A DNA stretch of 64,000 nucleotides from Nitrobacter sp035546855 (GTDB taxonomy: Bacteria; Pseudomonadota; Alphaproteobacteria; Rhizobiales; Xanthobacteraceae), in NCBI GenBank assembly GCA_035546855.1, contig DASZVY010000063.1, positions 28,171 to 92,170 on the forward strand, written 5' to 3'. A program made the position numbers and the translations under genes. Below, one piece after another: positions 25,829-34,810 of the stretch. The notes under the pieces were generated by a model that was not told where the DNA came from, did not search any database, and saw nothing but the letters and a program-made list of their open reading frames with translations. Each line of letters opens with the position of its first letter. Within the stretch, counting starts at the first letter, position 1.

Positions 25829-26368
25829 TCAATGCCCGCCGAAGGCCATCAGCGTCCGCACCGGCACGTCCATGGCGCGCAGCTTGGCGGCGCCGCCGAG
25901 GTCCGGGAGATCGATGATGAAGCAGGCGGCGCAGACCTCCGCGCCGATCTGGCGCAACAGCTTGACCGCGCCTTCTGCAGTGCCGCCGGTGGCGATCAGG
26001 TCGTCGACCAGAATGACGCGCTCGCCCCTGGCGATGGCGTCGACGTGCATCTCCATTTCATCGGTGCCGTATTCGAGGGCATAGGCCATCCGCACGGTCT
26101 GGTGCGGCAGCTTGCCCTTCTTGCGGATCGGCACGAAGCCGGCCGACAACTGATGTGCCACCGCGCCGCCGAGGATGAAGCCGCGCGCCTCGATGCCCGC
26201 GACCTTGTCGATCTTCGCGCCGGCCCAGGGATGCACCAGTTGGTCGACCGCGCGACGGAAGGCGCGCGCATCGCCGAGCAGCGTGGTGATGTCGCGGAAC
26301 ATGATCCCCGGCCTGGGATAGTCCGGAATGGTGCGAATGGCGCTCCGCAGATCGTCTTCGAAAGTCAT
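25829..26368 (-). CDS. apt: adenine phosphoribosyltransferase
   Basis: Apt salvages adenine to AMP using PRPP. The 179-residue protein has the PRPP-binding motif VILVDDLIATGGTAEGA, the substrate loop GIEARGFILGGAVA and the N-terminal FRDITTLL of the family. The ATG at 26368 is chosen because GGAGAG lies about seven bases upstream on the minus strand; a close in-frame ATG lies at 26383. It is downstream of trpEG on the same strand, but a repeat of more than 100 bases and the spacing suggest its own promoter. Confidence 0.95.
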   Translation of the reverse strand: MTFEDDLRSAIRTIPDYPRPGIMFRDITTLLGDARAFRRAVDQLVHPWAGAKIDKVAGIEARGFILGGAVAHQLSAGFVPIRKKGKLPHQTVRMAYALEYGTDEMEMHVDAIARGERVILVDDLIATGGTAEGAVKLLRQIGAEVCAACFIIDLPDLGGAAKLRAMDVPVRTLMAFGGH

Positions 26369-26388
26369 CAAATGTCTCTCCATTTGTT

Positions 26389-26510
26389 CGTGCCCCGGAC
26401 GCGGCGCATCACGACGTGGTGCGCCGCAGAGCCGGGCCGTTCCGGATTCGGCATTTGCGACGATCCCGGTTCTGCGAAGCGGCGTTACACGCCGCATCGC
26501 GCCCGGGACA
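26389..26510. repeat. intergenic repeat, family 2, copy 1
   Basis: The element starts CGTGCCCCGGACGCGGCGCATC and ends GCCGCATCGCGCCCGGGACA, with TCCCGGTTCTGCGAAGC inside. The ends are inverted relative to each other. It lies between trpEG and apt. A second copy is at 35945-36082. Confidence 0.75.
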
Positions 26511-26527
26511 CCTGGAAGCTGGATTGC

Positions 26528-28684
26528 TCACGCCTGCCCCAGGCGGAATGCGTTCTCGACGATGCGCAGGCCGACCTCGCCGCCGAGCGACATCAGCGAC
26601 TCCGGATGAAACTGCACGCCGCCGACCGGCAACGCCTTGTGCTCGATCGCCATCGCCACGCCGTCGTCGGTCGTCGCCGTCACCTCAAGCACATCAGGCA
26701 AGCCGTCGCGCTCGACATAGAGCGAGTGATAGCGGCCGATGACGATCTCGTTCGGCAGGTTCTGCATCAGCCGCCCGCCGCGATTCTGCACGCGCGACGG
26801 ACGTCCGTGGGCGGGCTGCGCGAGTTGCCCAAGCTTGCCGCCAAAATATTCGCCGATCGCCTGCACGCCGAGGCAGACGCCGAACACCGGCAGCTTCTTC
26901 GCCAGCGCGGTCTCAATGGTTTTGGCGATGCCAAAATCCTCCGGCCGTCCCGGTCCCGGCGACAGCACCAGCAGGTCGTAGCCCTGCTTGCCGAGCATCT
27001 CCTGCGCATGGACGTGGCGCACCACGGTCACGCTCGCGCCGACCTGACGGAAATAGTCCGCCAGCATGTGCACGAAACTGTCGTCGTGATCGATCAAAAG
27101 CACGCGCTTGCCCGAGCCGGTGGCGTCCGGCGCCACCGTCGAGAGCGGTTTCGGCGCGTCGCCGCGCAGCGCCTGGAACAGCGCCGCCGCCTTGGTCTGG
27201 CACTCGCGGTCCTCAAGCTCGGGCTTGCTGTCGAACAGGCAGGTGGCCCCGACGCGCACTTCAGCCAAACCGTCCTTCATGCGGATGGTGCGGATGGTGA
27301 GGCCAGTGTTGATCGAGCCGTCGAAGCCGACGACACCGAATGCGCCGGCATACCAGCGGCGCGACGAGCGTTCGTGATCCTCGACGAACTGCATCGCCCA
27401 CAATTTCGGCGCACCGGTCACGGTCACGGCCCAGGCGTGGGTCAGGAAGGCGTCGAGCGCGTCGAAACCGGGGCGCAGCACGCCTTCGACGTGATCGACA
27501 GTGTGAAACAGCTTCGAGTAGGTCTCGATCTGGCGGCGGGCGAGCACCTTGATGGTGCCGGGCATGCAGATGCGCGCCTTGTCGTTGCGGTCAACGTCGG
27601 TGCACATGTTGAGCTCGAACTCGTCTTTCTCCGAGTTGAGCAATTCGCGGATCTGCTCGGCGTCGCCGATGGCGTCGGCGCCGCGCGCGATGGTGCCGGA
27701 GATCGGACAGGTCTCGATCCGCCGCCCGTCCGAGCGCACGAACATCTCCGGCGACGCAGACACGAGGAACTCGCCATCGCCGAGATTGACCAGCCCGCCA
27801 TAGGGCGACGGGTTGATGCGGCACAGCCGCTGAAACACCTCCGCCGGCGACCGCTCGCAGGGCTCGGCGAACAGTTGCCCCGGCACGGCCTCGAACAGAT
27901 CGCCGCGCGCGAACGCCGCGCGCGCGGTCTCGACCGTCGCCTGATATTCGCCGGGCGCGTGATCGGCAAACCCCTGACGCGGCGTCTTGGCATAGACACT
28001 GGCTGCCGTGTCGTGCGGCAGGCCGTTCGTGAACTTGCCGTTCCACGCGAAATCGTAAGCCAGCACCACGCCCCGCCCGGTGGCGCGGTCATAGGCCAGC
28101 AGGCGATCGGGCACATAGAGCACGATGTCGCGCTGGTCGGCCTCGCGCGCGCGCTTCTGCACGAGGTCTTCCATCTGGAACACAAGGTCGTAGGCAAATG
28201 CGCCATAAAGGCCGAGCAGCGGATCGGCATTGGAAGCGAACGCCGCCACCAGCGCCCGCACCAGCGACATCACGCTGGCGCGGCGGGTGCGCTGATCCTC
28301 CTCAACGGGCGCAGCACCGCGCACGATATGGCCGGACAGGCGGCGCGCGGTCTTCTCGGTGATGACAGCGCTGGGTTCGTTGAGGGTCTCGCCGAGGAAG
28401 GCGATCAGCACCTCGCCCCGGGCGTTGGTGGCCGCGATGGAAAAATTCAGCCCCGTGGTTTCGATCTTGAGCGGCGGATCGGCAAAGCCGAGATCGAAGC
28501 TCTCGTAGCGTCCAGGCACCGTGGTGCCCGATGACAGCACCACGCCGCGGCGGCGGTCGAGCAGGTCGATCAGGTCGTCGAGCCGGCTGCCGCCGGTGAA
28601 ATGTTCGACCGAACGGGCGATCGCGAGGCCGCTCGCGGCCCGGTAGTCGCTCTGCGCGGGAAGGGAAAACACGGTCCTGTTCAT
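26528..28684 (-). CDS. trpEG: fused anthranilate synthase TrpE-TrpG
   Basis: The enzyme makes anthranilate from chorismate and glutamine, the first step of tryptophan synthesis. In this 718-residue protein residues about 1-500 are the TrpE chorismate-using part (PISGTIARGAD, CTDVDRNDKARIC, FDGSINTGLTIRTI) and about 525-718 the TrpG glutamine amidotransferase (LLIDHDDSFVHMLADYF, catalytic Cys604 in FGVCLGVQ, His693 and Glu695 in FHPES). Such fusions are usual in rhizobia. It is controlled by transcription attenuation: a trpL leader with two adjacent Trp codons and a terminator hairpin lies in the 165 bases before the start codon. The other trp genes are elsewhere. Confidence 0.96.
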   Translation of the reverse strand: MNRTVFSLPAQSDYRAASGLAIARSVEHFTGGSRLDDLIDLLDRRRGVVLSSGTTVPGRYESFDLGFADPPLKIETTGLNFSIAATNARGEVLIAFLGETLNEPSAVITEKTARRLSGHIVRGAAPVEEDQRTRRASVMSLVRALVAAFASNADPLLGLYGAFAYDLVFQMEDLVQKRAREADQRDIVLYVPDRLLAYDRATGRGVVLAYDFAWNGKFTNGLPHDTAASVYAKTPRQGFADHAPGEYQATVETARAAFARGDLFEAVPGQLFAEPCERSPAEVFQRLCRINPSPYGGLVNLGDGEFLVSASPEMFVRSDGRRIETCPISGTIARGADAIGDAEQIRELLNSEKDEFELNMCTDVDRNDKARICMPGTIKVLARRQIETYSKLFHTVDHVEGVLRPGFDALDAFLTHAWAVTVTGAPKLWAMQFVEDHERSSRRWYAGAFGVVGFDGSINTGLTIRTIRMKDGLAEVRVGATCLFDSKPELEDRECQTKAAALFQALRGDAPKPLSTVAPDATGSGKRVLLIDHDDSFVHMLADYFRQVGASVTVVRHVHAQEMLGKQGYDLLVLSPGPGRPEDFGIAKTIETALAKKLPVFGVCLGVQAIGEYFGGKLGQLAQPAHGRPSRVQNRGGRLMQNLPNEIVIGRYHSLYVERDGLPDVLEVTATTDDGVAMAIEHKALPVGGVQFHPESLMSLGGEVGLRIVENAFRLGQA

Positions 28685-28735
28685 GGGATCCTCTTACGAG
28701 ACTTGCGGAGGGAGCGCCACACAGGACAAACGAAG

Positions 28736-28762
28736 AGGGCCGTCGGTCTGCATGACGGCCCT
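28736..28762 (-). terminator. trp attenuator terminator hairpin
   Basis: On the minus strand AGGGCCGTC, a nine-base loop and GACGGCCCT form a perfect stem, followed by CTTCGTTTGTCC with a moderate T content. It lies between the trpL leader peptide gene and trpEG. A second hairpin (CCACCTT, three bases, AAGGTGG at 28795-28811) overlaps the leader stop codon and could act as the alternative structure. Confidence 0.82.
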
Positions 28763-28800
28763 TGACGATCAAAATTCGAGTAAAATCGCACCGGCCACCT

Positions 28801-28848
28801 TTAGAAGGTGGGCCACCAACGACGGGACGGGCGGGCAACGGTGTTCAT
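28801..28848 (-). CDS. trpL: trp leader peptide
   Basis: The 15-residue peptide MNTVARPSRRWWPTF has two adjacent Trp codons just before its end, and its stop codon overlaps a hairpin that precedes the attenuator terminator. When charged tRNA-Trp is scarce the ribosome should stall at the Trp codons and let an antiterminator form, so trpEG is transcribed. In Sinorhizobium and relatives the released leader RNA and the peptide also act in trans; whether this holds here is unknown. Confidence 0.88.
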   Translation of the reverse strand: MNTVARPSRRWWPTF

Positions 28849-28879
28849 GGCGGGAAGACATCACCGCCACGGCGGGATG

Positions 28880-29404
28880 TCAAGGCCGTTCGCGCCCGGT
28901 CCTGAACCGCTTCTGCATCGGGTAGGACGAGGTCGTGCCGAACTTGCCCTTCGGCGGCCCCACCTGCTCATACCCGGCGGCGAGGTAGAAACGCCGCGCG
29001 GTCTCCGTGCTGATGAGGCGAACGCTGTCGTGGCCGAAGTCGCGCGCCGTCACCTCGAGTTGCGCCAGCATGGCGCGGCTGACGCCCCGGAACCGGACAT
29101 CGGGAGAGACGTAGTTCAGGGTGATCTCGCCATCGGTCCGCACCGCGCCGACCGCGAGCACGGTGTTGGCGTCATCGACCGCGACATAGACCCGATTGCC
29201 GACGTCGGCGATCCAGGCCGTGACGTTCTCCGGCGTCTTGCTGGCGAGCCACTGGTCCAGGATCACGGGATCGTCATGATGGTCCGCGCCGCAAAGGCCA
29301 ACGATCGAACGCCGCATGACCTCGCAAGCCCCGGCGGCGTCACTGAAACGGGCACGGCGAATCACGATGCGATCCTCCCGCTCCACCAGGTTTCTCCTCG
29401 TCAT
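28880..29404 (-). CDS. GNAT-family N-acetyltransferase
   Basis: The 174-residue protein has the GNAT fold: IRRARFSDAAGACEVMRRSI at the start, VGAVRTDGEITLNYVSPDVRFRGVSRAMLAQLE carrying the acetyl-CoA loop (RFRGVS in place of Q/RxxGxG/A), and the C-terminal STETARRFYLAAGYEQVG. The acceptor is unknown. The start at 29404 gives a product of usual length; no strong ribosome binding site is seen. The gene stops 32 bases before the trpL start on the same strand, so the trp promoter may lie inside its 3' end. Confidence 0.85.
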   Translation of the reverse strand: MTRRNLVEREDRIVIRRARFSDAAGACEVMRRSIVGLCGADHHDDPVILDQWLASKTPENVTAWIADVGNRVYVAVDDANTVLAVGAVRTDGEITLNYVSPDVRFRGVSRAMLAQLEVTARDFGHDSVRLISTETARRFYLAAGYEQVGPPKGKFGTTSSYPMQKRFRTGRERP

Positions 29405-29476
29405 GGGATGAAGGGCTGGTTCTGCCAGCCATCTTGGCGCAAACTTGAGCAACACAGATAAACATGGAGACGCCCG

Positions 29477-30472
29477 GTGACATTGCAAGCGTTAGGCTAT
29501 GTCGGCTTCGGGTCGCGTGCGCTCGACGACTGGCGGCAATTCGGCACGGGCCTCGTCGGCCTGCAGGCCGTCGAACGCGGCAACTCGTTGCTTGCGTTCC
29601 GCATGGACGACCGCAAGCAACGTCTCGTGGTGGACCGCGCGTTGCCGGAGGGCGAGCGTTTCTTCGGTTGGGAGATCGCCGACGCGGCGGCGCTGGACGC
29701 GCTCGCGGCGAAGCTCGACACAGCCGGCATCGCGGTCACGGCGGGGCCTGCTGCGCTGGCCGATGCGCGCCGCGTCGCTGCCTTGATCTCGTTTCGCGAT
29801 CCTGCCGGCAACCGGCTGGAAGCGTTCTACGGTGCGGAGATCGATTCCACGCCGTTCAAGCCCGGACGCTCGATCTCCGGCTTTCGCACCGGGCCGCTCG
29901 GCCTCGGCCACGCTGTGCTGACGGTTGAGCGGATCGACACGGTGATGTCGTTCTATATGGACCTGCTCGGCTTCGGCCTCAGCGACTACATGGAGAAGCC
30001 GTTCCGCGCCTACTTCTTCCACATCAACGCGCGGCATCACAGCCTCGCGCTCATCGAGACCGGCAACAACGGCATGCATCATCTGATGGTGGAGTTGTTC
30101 TCGCTCGACGATGTCGGCCAGTGCTACGACGTGGCGCAGGCGGGCGAGAACCGCGTCAACGTCACGCTCGGACGCCATACCAACGACCTCATGACCTCGT
30201 TCTATGCCCGAACGCCATCGTCCTTCATGGTCGAATGCGGTTGGGGCGGGCGCGACATCGACCCCGCGACGTGGAAACCGGTCGAACTCACCGACGGTCC
30301 GAGCCTGTGGGGCCACGAACGGGTGTGGCTGTCGCCGCAGGATCGCGAACTGGCGCGCGAAATGCGGATGCGCGCGGCCACCGAAGGCCGCCGCGCGCCG
30401 GTGCAGGTGATGGACGGCAATTTCACGCGGCTTTCTGGCGCCTGCCCCTGGTGGGATGGCGTCAGGAGCTGA
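29477..30472 (+). CDS. extradiol dioxygenase-like VOC-family protein (BphC type)
   Basis: The 331-residue protein has two vicinal-oxygen-chelate domains as in type I extradiol dioxygenases such as 2,3-dihydroxybiphenyl 1,2-dioxygenase. The expected iron ligands are all present in the second domain: His145 in GLGHAVL, His201 or His202 in MHHLMVE, and Glu253 in FMVECGW. Cleavage of a catechol-type ring is therefore likely; the natural substrate is unknown. The start is GTG at 29477 with GGAGA six bases upstream. No other ring-cleavage pathway gene adjoins it. Confidence 0.87.
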   Translation: MTLQALGYVGFGSRALDDWRQFGTGLVGLQAVERGNSLLAFRMDDRKQRLVVDRALPEGERFFGWEIADAAALDALAAKLDTAGIAVTAGPAALADARRVAALISFRDPAGNRLEAFYGAEIDSTPFKPGRSISGFRTGPLGLGHAVLTVERIDTVMSFYMDLLGFGLSDYMEKPFRAYFFHINARHHSLALIETGNNGMHHLMVELFSLDDVGQCYDVAQAGENRVNVTLGRHTNDLMTSFYARTPSSFMVECGWGGRDIDPATWKPVELTDGPSLWGHERVWLSPQDRELAREMRMRAATEGRRAPVQVMDGNFTRLSGACPWWDGVRS

Positions 30473-30585
30473 CCATGCGATTCATCCTATGCTGGATCGC
30501 AGCGGGCGATTCTTGACCCCCCGCAAGAGTGGGCGAGGGAGCGCGTCGTGTTTTCATCACGCGCTTCCATCAAATGAGAACCGCT

Positions 30586-31065
30586 TCAGCCGCCTGCCTC
30601 CGCATCCCGCTTGAAGATCGTGAGCTCGAGGTGGCCGACGCCCTCCTCCACCACGTCCCAGCCAAGACTTTCATACAGCGAGCGCCGCGCCGGACGCGCG
30701 GTGAGAAACACGCGCGGCACGCCGAGGCTGAACGCATGATCGGCCGCATGCGCGATCAGCCGGCGGCCGAGGCGCTGCGAGCGGTATTGCGGCTCGATCC
30801 AGACCGCCGCAACCCACGGCGTGTATTGCGGCCGCTCGTCGAGGTCGGACGCGATCACCGAGGCCGTTCCGGCGAACACATCGCCGTCATGGGCGACGAA
30901 CGCCCGCGGCATCCGCGCCGCCGCGACGGTTTCCGCCACCCGCGCCGCGATATAGTCCAGCGGAACGCCGTGCGGCTCCCACCAGGCGCGCCAGATGCGG
31001 TCTGCCACGCTCGCCGTGAATTCCGGCCTGTCGCGGAGGTTCGAGATGCTGATGGTCGCGTTCAT
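30586..31065 (-). CDS. GNAT-family N-acetyltransferase
   Basis: The 159-residue protein shows GNAT strands and the acetyl-CoA binding loop: WVAAVWIEPQYRSQRLGRRLIAHAADHA (with RSQRLG as the Q/RxxGxG/A variant) and the C-terminal TARPARRSLYESLGWDVVEE. The N-terminal part (RIWRAWWEPHG) is Trp-rich. The start is placed at MNATISIS (31065); an ATG six codons earlier is also open. It is convergent with the dioxygenase gene and divergent from the PEBP gene. Substrate unknown. Confidence 0.85.
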   Translation of the reverse strand: MNATISISNLRDRPEFTASVADRIWRAWWEPHGVPLDYIAARVAETVAAARMPRAFVAHDGDVFAGTASVIASDLDERPQYTPWVAAVWIEPQYRSQRLGRRLIAHAADHAFSLGVPRVFLTARPARRSLYESLGWDVVEEGVGHLELTIFKRDAEAGG

Positions 31066-31173
31066 TGGTTTCCGCATACGCAACCATCAAAACCGCGTCA
31101 ATCGAGCTCCCACGTTTGCTTCACCGGCGGGACGCGATAGTCTTACCGCATCAGGAAAACCGGGAGAGCAGCG

Positions 31174-31671
31174 ATGGCGTTCAAGGTCGTGAGCGATAGT
31201 TTCAAGGACGGCGACTACCTCGGCAGGGATCATATCCTGTCGGCCGATTTCGGTTTCGGATGCGCGGGCGGCAACCAGTCGCCGCATCTGCGCTGGAGCG
31301 GCGCGCCCGAGGGCACCAAGAGCTTCGCCATCACCTGCTTCGACCCGGACGCGCCGACCGGCAGCGGCTTCTGGCACTGGGTGGTGGTGAACATCCCCGC
31401 CGACGTCACCGAACTCGCGCTCGATGCCGGCAACCCCAAGAGCGGCAAGCTGCCGAAAGGCGCGCTGCAGACCCGCACCGACTTCGGCGCGGCCGGCTAT
31501 GGCGGTCCCTGCCCGCCCGAGGGCGACCATCCGCACCGCTATTTCTTCACCGTGCATGCGGTGGGCGGCGACATCAACGCCAATGCCGATACCTCGGCGG
31601 CGGTGGTCGGCTTCCAGCTCCATTTCAACACGCTGGCCAAGTCGGCGGTGATGGGCCTGTTCAAGCGCTGA
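31174..31671 (+). CDS. YbhB/YbcL-type phosphatidylethanolamine-binding protein
   Basis: The 165-residue protein belongs to the Raf kinase inhibitor-like PEBP family. The ligand pocket motifs are present: CFDPDAPTGSGFWHWVVVNIPA near residues 50-72 and GYGGPCPPEGDHPHRYFFTVHAV near 108-132. No signal peptide is seen, so it is probably cytoplasmic, like YbhB. GGGAG lies about nine bases before the ATG. The biological role of the bacterial family is not known. Confidence 0.93.
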   Translation: MAFKVVSDSFKDGDYLGRDHILSADFGFGCAGGNQSPHLRWSGAPEGTKSFAITCFDPDAPTGSGFWHWVVVNIPADVTELALDAGNPKSGKLPKGALQTRTDFGAAGYGGPCPPEGDHPHRYFFTVHAVGGDINANADTSAAVVGFQLHFNTLAKSAVMGLFKR

Positions 31672-31681
31672 GGGCCGTTTT

Positions 31682-31795
31682 GTCATTGCGAGCTCGCGAC
31701 AAAATTCGCACTTGCGATTTTTTTGCTGAGCGAAGCAATCCAGTTCCTCTCAGAAAGAACTGGATTGCTTCGGAGCTTATGCTCCTCGCAATGAC
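31682..31795. repeat. inverted intergenic repeat with GTCATTGCGAG ends
   Basis: The ends GTCATTGCGAG and CTCGCAATGAC are perfect inverted copies, and inside them GAAGCAATCCAGTTC pairs with GAACTGGATTGCTTC. The element lies between the convergent PEBP and fbcH genes. Repeats with these sequences are widespread in alphaproteobacterial intergenic regions. Confidence 0.85.
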
Positions 31796-31835
31796 GAGGA
31801 CAACGCCCGCACACCGCTGCAACCACTGCCGCAAT

Positions 31836-31864
31836 AAAAAGGCTCCCGCGAGGGAGCCTTTTTA
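31836..31864. terminator. bidirectional rho-independent terminator
   Basis: AAAAAGGCTCCC, four bases and GGGAGCCTTTTTA give a seven-base GC stem with A and T runs on both sides. It can end fbcFH transcription from the right and PEBP gene transcription from the left. It lies 22 bases beyond the fbcH stop codon. Confidence 0.92.
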
Positions 31865-31885
31865 TTTTGACGATCCCGCGCGATC

Positions 31886-33949
31886 TCAGTGCACGTTGGC
31901 CCAGACCTTGCGCTTGGTGAAATACAACAGGCCGGTGAAGATCAGCATGAACACCATCACCTGCAGGCCGATCCGCTTGCGCTCCTCGAGCTTCGGCTCG
32001 GCCGCCCACATCAGGAACGCGGCAACGTCGGTCGCATACTGATCGACCGTCTGCGGCGAGCCGTCGTCATACGTCACTTGGCCGTCGGACAACGGCTTCG
32101 GCATCTTGATGGCGTGGCCCGGGAAATACTTGTTGTAATACGAGCCCTGGGGGATCGTCACGCCGGGCGGGGGCTTGTCCTCGAAGCCGGTCAGGATGGC
32201 GTGGATGTAGTTCGGGCCCTTCTCCTGAAACTGGGTGAAGGCGTCGAAGATGAACCAGGGAAAGCCGCGCTCGTAGCCGCGCGCCTTCGCCATCAGCGAG
32301 AGATCGGGCGGAGCCGCGCCGCCGTTCGCCGCGCGGGCCGCGTTCTCGTTCGGGAACGGCGCCGGGAACTTGTCGGCCACGCGGCCGGGACGCTCGAACA
32401 TGTCGCCCGCGTCGTTCGGGCCGTCCTGCACCTTGATCTCCGACGCCAGCGCCGCCGCCTGCGCCTCCGAGAAGCCGGGGCCGCCCGGGTCGGCCAGATT
32501 GCGGAAGTGCAGCAGGTTCATCGAATGGCAGGTCGAGCAGACCTCCTTGTAGACCTTGTAGCCGCGCTGAAGCTGCGCCCGGTCGAACTTGCCGAACGGC
32601 CCGGCGAACGACCACGACAGCGACGGCGGATTAGGCGTTCCATGCTCCTGGGCCTGCGCCTTGGAGCCGGTGCCGAGCATCAGCAGGCCGGCGAGCGCGA
32701 ACACGACAGCCACCGAGGCCGCAACCTTACCCTTCGCCAGCACGTCATCGGCGATCGAGTTCGGCACCGGACGCGGACGCTCGATGCGGCTGAGCAGCGG
32801 CAGCACGATCAGGAAGTAGGCGAAGTAGCAGACCGTCAGGATGCGGCCGGCGATGACGTAAACGCCCTCCGGCGGCTGCGCGCCGAGATAGCCGAGGCCG
32901 AGGCAGACCACGACGAAGATCCAGAAGAACTGCTTCGCCAGCGGGCGGTACCGCGACGAGCGGGTCTTGGCCGAGTCGAGCCAGGGCAGGAACGCCAGCA
33001 CCAGGATGGCGCTGAACATCGCCACCACGCCCGCGAGTTTGTTCGGGATCGAGCGCAGGATCGCGTAGAACGGCAGATAGTACCATTCCGGCACGATGTG
33101 CGCCGGCGTCACGCCGGGATTGGCCTGGATGTAGTTGTCGGGATCGCCGAGATAGTTCGGGATGTAGAACACGAACCAGCAATAGAACAGGATGAAGCAC
33201 GACAGGCCGAACGCGTCCTTGACGGTCGCATAGGGCGTGAACGGCACGGTGTCCTTCTCGGTCTTCGGCTCGACGCCCGCCGGATTGTTCTGACCGGCGA
33301 CATGCAGCGCCCAGACGTGCAGCACGACGACGCCCGCGATCACGAACGGCAGCAGGTAGTGCAGCGAGAAGAAGCGGTTCAGCGTCGGGTTGCCGACCGA
33401 GTAGCCGCCCCACAGCAGCGTCACGATGCTGTCGCCGACATAGGGAATGGCCGAGAACAGGTTGGTGATGACGGTGGCGCCCCAGAAGCTCATCTGGCCC
33501 CATGGCAGCACATAGCCCATGAAGCCCGTGGCCATCATCAAGAGGTAGATGATGACGCCGAGGATCCAGAGCACCTCGCGCGGCTCCTTGTACGAGCCGT
33601 AATAGAGGCCACGAAGCATGTGGATGTAGACGGCGATGAAGAACATCGACGCGCCGTTGGAGTGCACGTAGCGCAGCAGCCAGCCGTAGTTGACGTCGCG
33701 AACGATGCCTTCCACCGAATTGAAGGCCATGGTCGCTTCCGGCGTGTAGTGCATCGCCAGGATGATGCCGGTCACGATCTGGACCGCGAGCATGAACGAC
33801 AGGATGCCGCCGAACGTCCACCAGTAGTTCAGGTTGCGCGGCGTCGGATAGGCCACGAACGAGGAATGGACGAGGCCGAAAATCGGCAGACGCCGTTCGA
33901 TCCACTTGAGAACGGGATTTTGCGGCTGGAAATCGGATGGTCCGCTCAT
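31886..33949 (-). CDS. fbcH: cytochrome b/cytochrome c1 fusion precursor
   Basis: The gene encodes both membrane haem subunits of the cytochrome bc1 complex in one 687-residue chain, as in Bradyrhizobium and Rhodopseudomonas. The first about 410 residues are cytochrome b with eight or more membrane segments and paired haem His (RYVHSNGASMFF, HVWALHVAG). A hydrophobic segment ending KAQAQEHG near residue 440 acts as internal signal peptide for cytochrome c1, whose haem site is Cys471-Ser-Thr-Cys474-His475. A C-terminal anchor (VMVFMLIFTGLLYFTKRKVW) ends the chain. Cleavage by signal peptidase separates the subunits in Bradyrhizobium. It forms an operon with fbcF, 52 bases upstream. Confidence 0.97.
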   Translation of the reverse strand: MSGPSDFQPQNPVLKWIERRLPIFGLVHSSFVAYPTPRNLNYWWTFGGILSFMLAVQIVTGIILAMHYTPEATMAFNSVEGIVRDVNYGWLLRYVHSNGASMFFIAVYIHMLRGLYYGSYKEPREVLWILGVIIYLLMMATGFMGYVLPWGQMSFWGATVITNLFSAIPYVGDSIVTLLWGGYSVGNPTLNRFFSLHYLLPFVIAGVVVLHVWALHVAGQNNPAGVEPKTEKDTVPFTPYATVKDAFGLSCFILFYCWFVFYIPNYLGDPDNYIQANPGVTPAHIVPEWYYLPFYAILRSIPNKLAGVVAMFSAILVLAFLPWLDSAKTRSSRYRPLAKQFFWIFVVVCLGLGYLGAQPPEGVYVIAGRILTVCYFAYFLIVLPLLSRIERPRPVPNSIADDVLAKGKVAASVAVVFALAGLLMLGTGSKAQAQEHGTPNPPSLSWSFAGPFGKFDRAQLQRGYKVYKEVCSTCHSMNLLHFRNLADPGGPGFSEAQAAALASEIKVQDGPNDAGDMFERPGRVADKFPAPFPNENAARAANGGAAPPDLSLMAKARGYERGFPWFIFDAFTQFQEKGPNYIHAILTGFEDKPPPGVTIPQGSYYNKYFPGHAIKMPKPLSDGQVTYDDGSPQTVDQYATDVAAFLMWAAEPKLEERKRIGLQVMVFMLIFTGLLYFTKRKVWANVH

Positions 33950-34001
33950 GATGCGATCCTGAGGAATGAAGCGACGCGATCGGTCTCGGCCGTGAAAGGC
34001 A

Positions 34002-34529
34002 TCAACCGATCTTGATCTTGCTGTCGGAGATGAAGGCGTAGGGCGGGACGGGAAGATTCAGCGGCGCCGGCCCCTGGCGGATGCGGCCCGAGGAGTCGTA
34101 CTGCGAACCGTGGCAGGGGCAGAAGAAGCCGTCGTAATTGCCTTCATGGGCGATCGGAATGCAGCCGAGGTGGGTGCAGATGCCGATCACGACGAGCCAG
34201 TTGTCGTGACCTGCCTTGACGCGCGCCGAGTCCGGCTGCGGGTCGCGCAGATCGGAGACATTGACCTTCTGGGCCTCCTCGATCTGCTTCTTGGTGCGGT
34301 TCATGATGTAGATCGGCTTGCCGCGCCAGAACACCTTGATGTCCTGCCCTTCCGCGATCGGGGACAGATCGACCTCGATGGGCGCGCCCGCGGCGATCGT
34401 GGTGGCGTCCGGATTCATCTGGTCCACCAGCGGCCAGACCGTGGCGGCGGCGCCGACGGCGGCTGCGGCGCCCGTTGCTACGAAGAGGAAATCACGGCGG
34501 CTGTGTCCCGCCGAAGACGCTGTCGTCAC
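34002..34529 (-). CDS. fbcF: ubiquinol-cytochrome c reductase Rieske iron-sulfur subunit
   Basis: The 175-residue Rieske protein of the bc1 complex oxidises ubiquinol and passes an electron to cytochrome c1. A twin-arginine signal-anchor (SRRDFLFVATGAAAAVG, residues 10-26) should insert it folded. The 2Fe-2S ligands are Cys118 and His120 (CTHLGC, with disulfide Cys123) and Cys137 with His140 (CPCHGS, with Cys139 as disulfide partner). It is the first gene of the fbcFH operon and is also known as petA. Confidence 0.97.
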   Translation of the reverse strand: MTTASSAGHSRRDFLFVATGAAAAVGAAATVWPLVDQMNPDATTIAAGAPIEVDLSPIAEGQDIKVFWRGKPIYIMNRTKKQIEEAQKVNVSDLRDPQPDSARVKAGHDNWLVVIGICTHLGCIPIAHEGNYDGFFCPCHGSQYDSSGRIRQGPAPLNLPVPPYAFISDSKIKIG

Positions 34530-34810
34530 GATTCCAAACCCTTTCTCGTCTGCGACCGGCGGAACCGCCCCGGAGATGCATCTTTCGAGCGACCGGAAGA
34601 GGCTGCCGGCGCCCGCGACCCCCGCGGCGGCAGAAGCGACACCCTGCCCCGGCCAAACCGGCGGAACAGGCAGTCCAGAATCGTTCTATTGGCACCCTTG
34701 CCGGGAGAGCGCAAGCCCGCTATCGGCTCCGTCGCGTGCAATGCACGAAAACGGCCCCCGGCACGTAATTTTCCAACCGTTTCATGGCATCCGACGAGAT
34801 CGCTGACCGC

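Noticed and set aside
25715..28534. 939-codon plus-strand frame over apt and trpEG
   Set aside because: Arg/His/Asp-rich, no domain, and it covers two clearly coding minus-strand genes.
31889..34015. 708-codon plus-strand frame over fbcH
   Set aside because: It is the shadow of the cytochrome b/c1 gene; its composition is that of reverse-complement codon bias.
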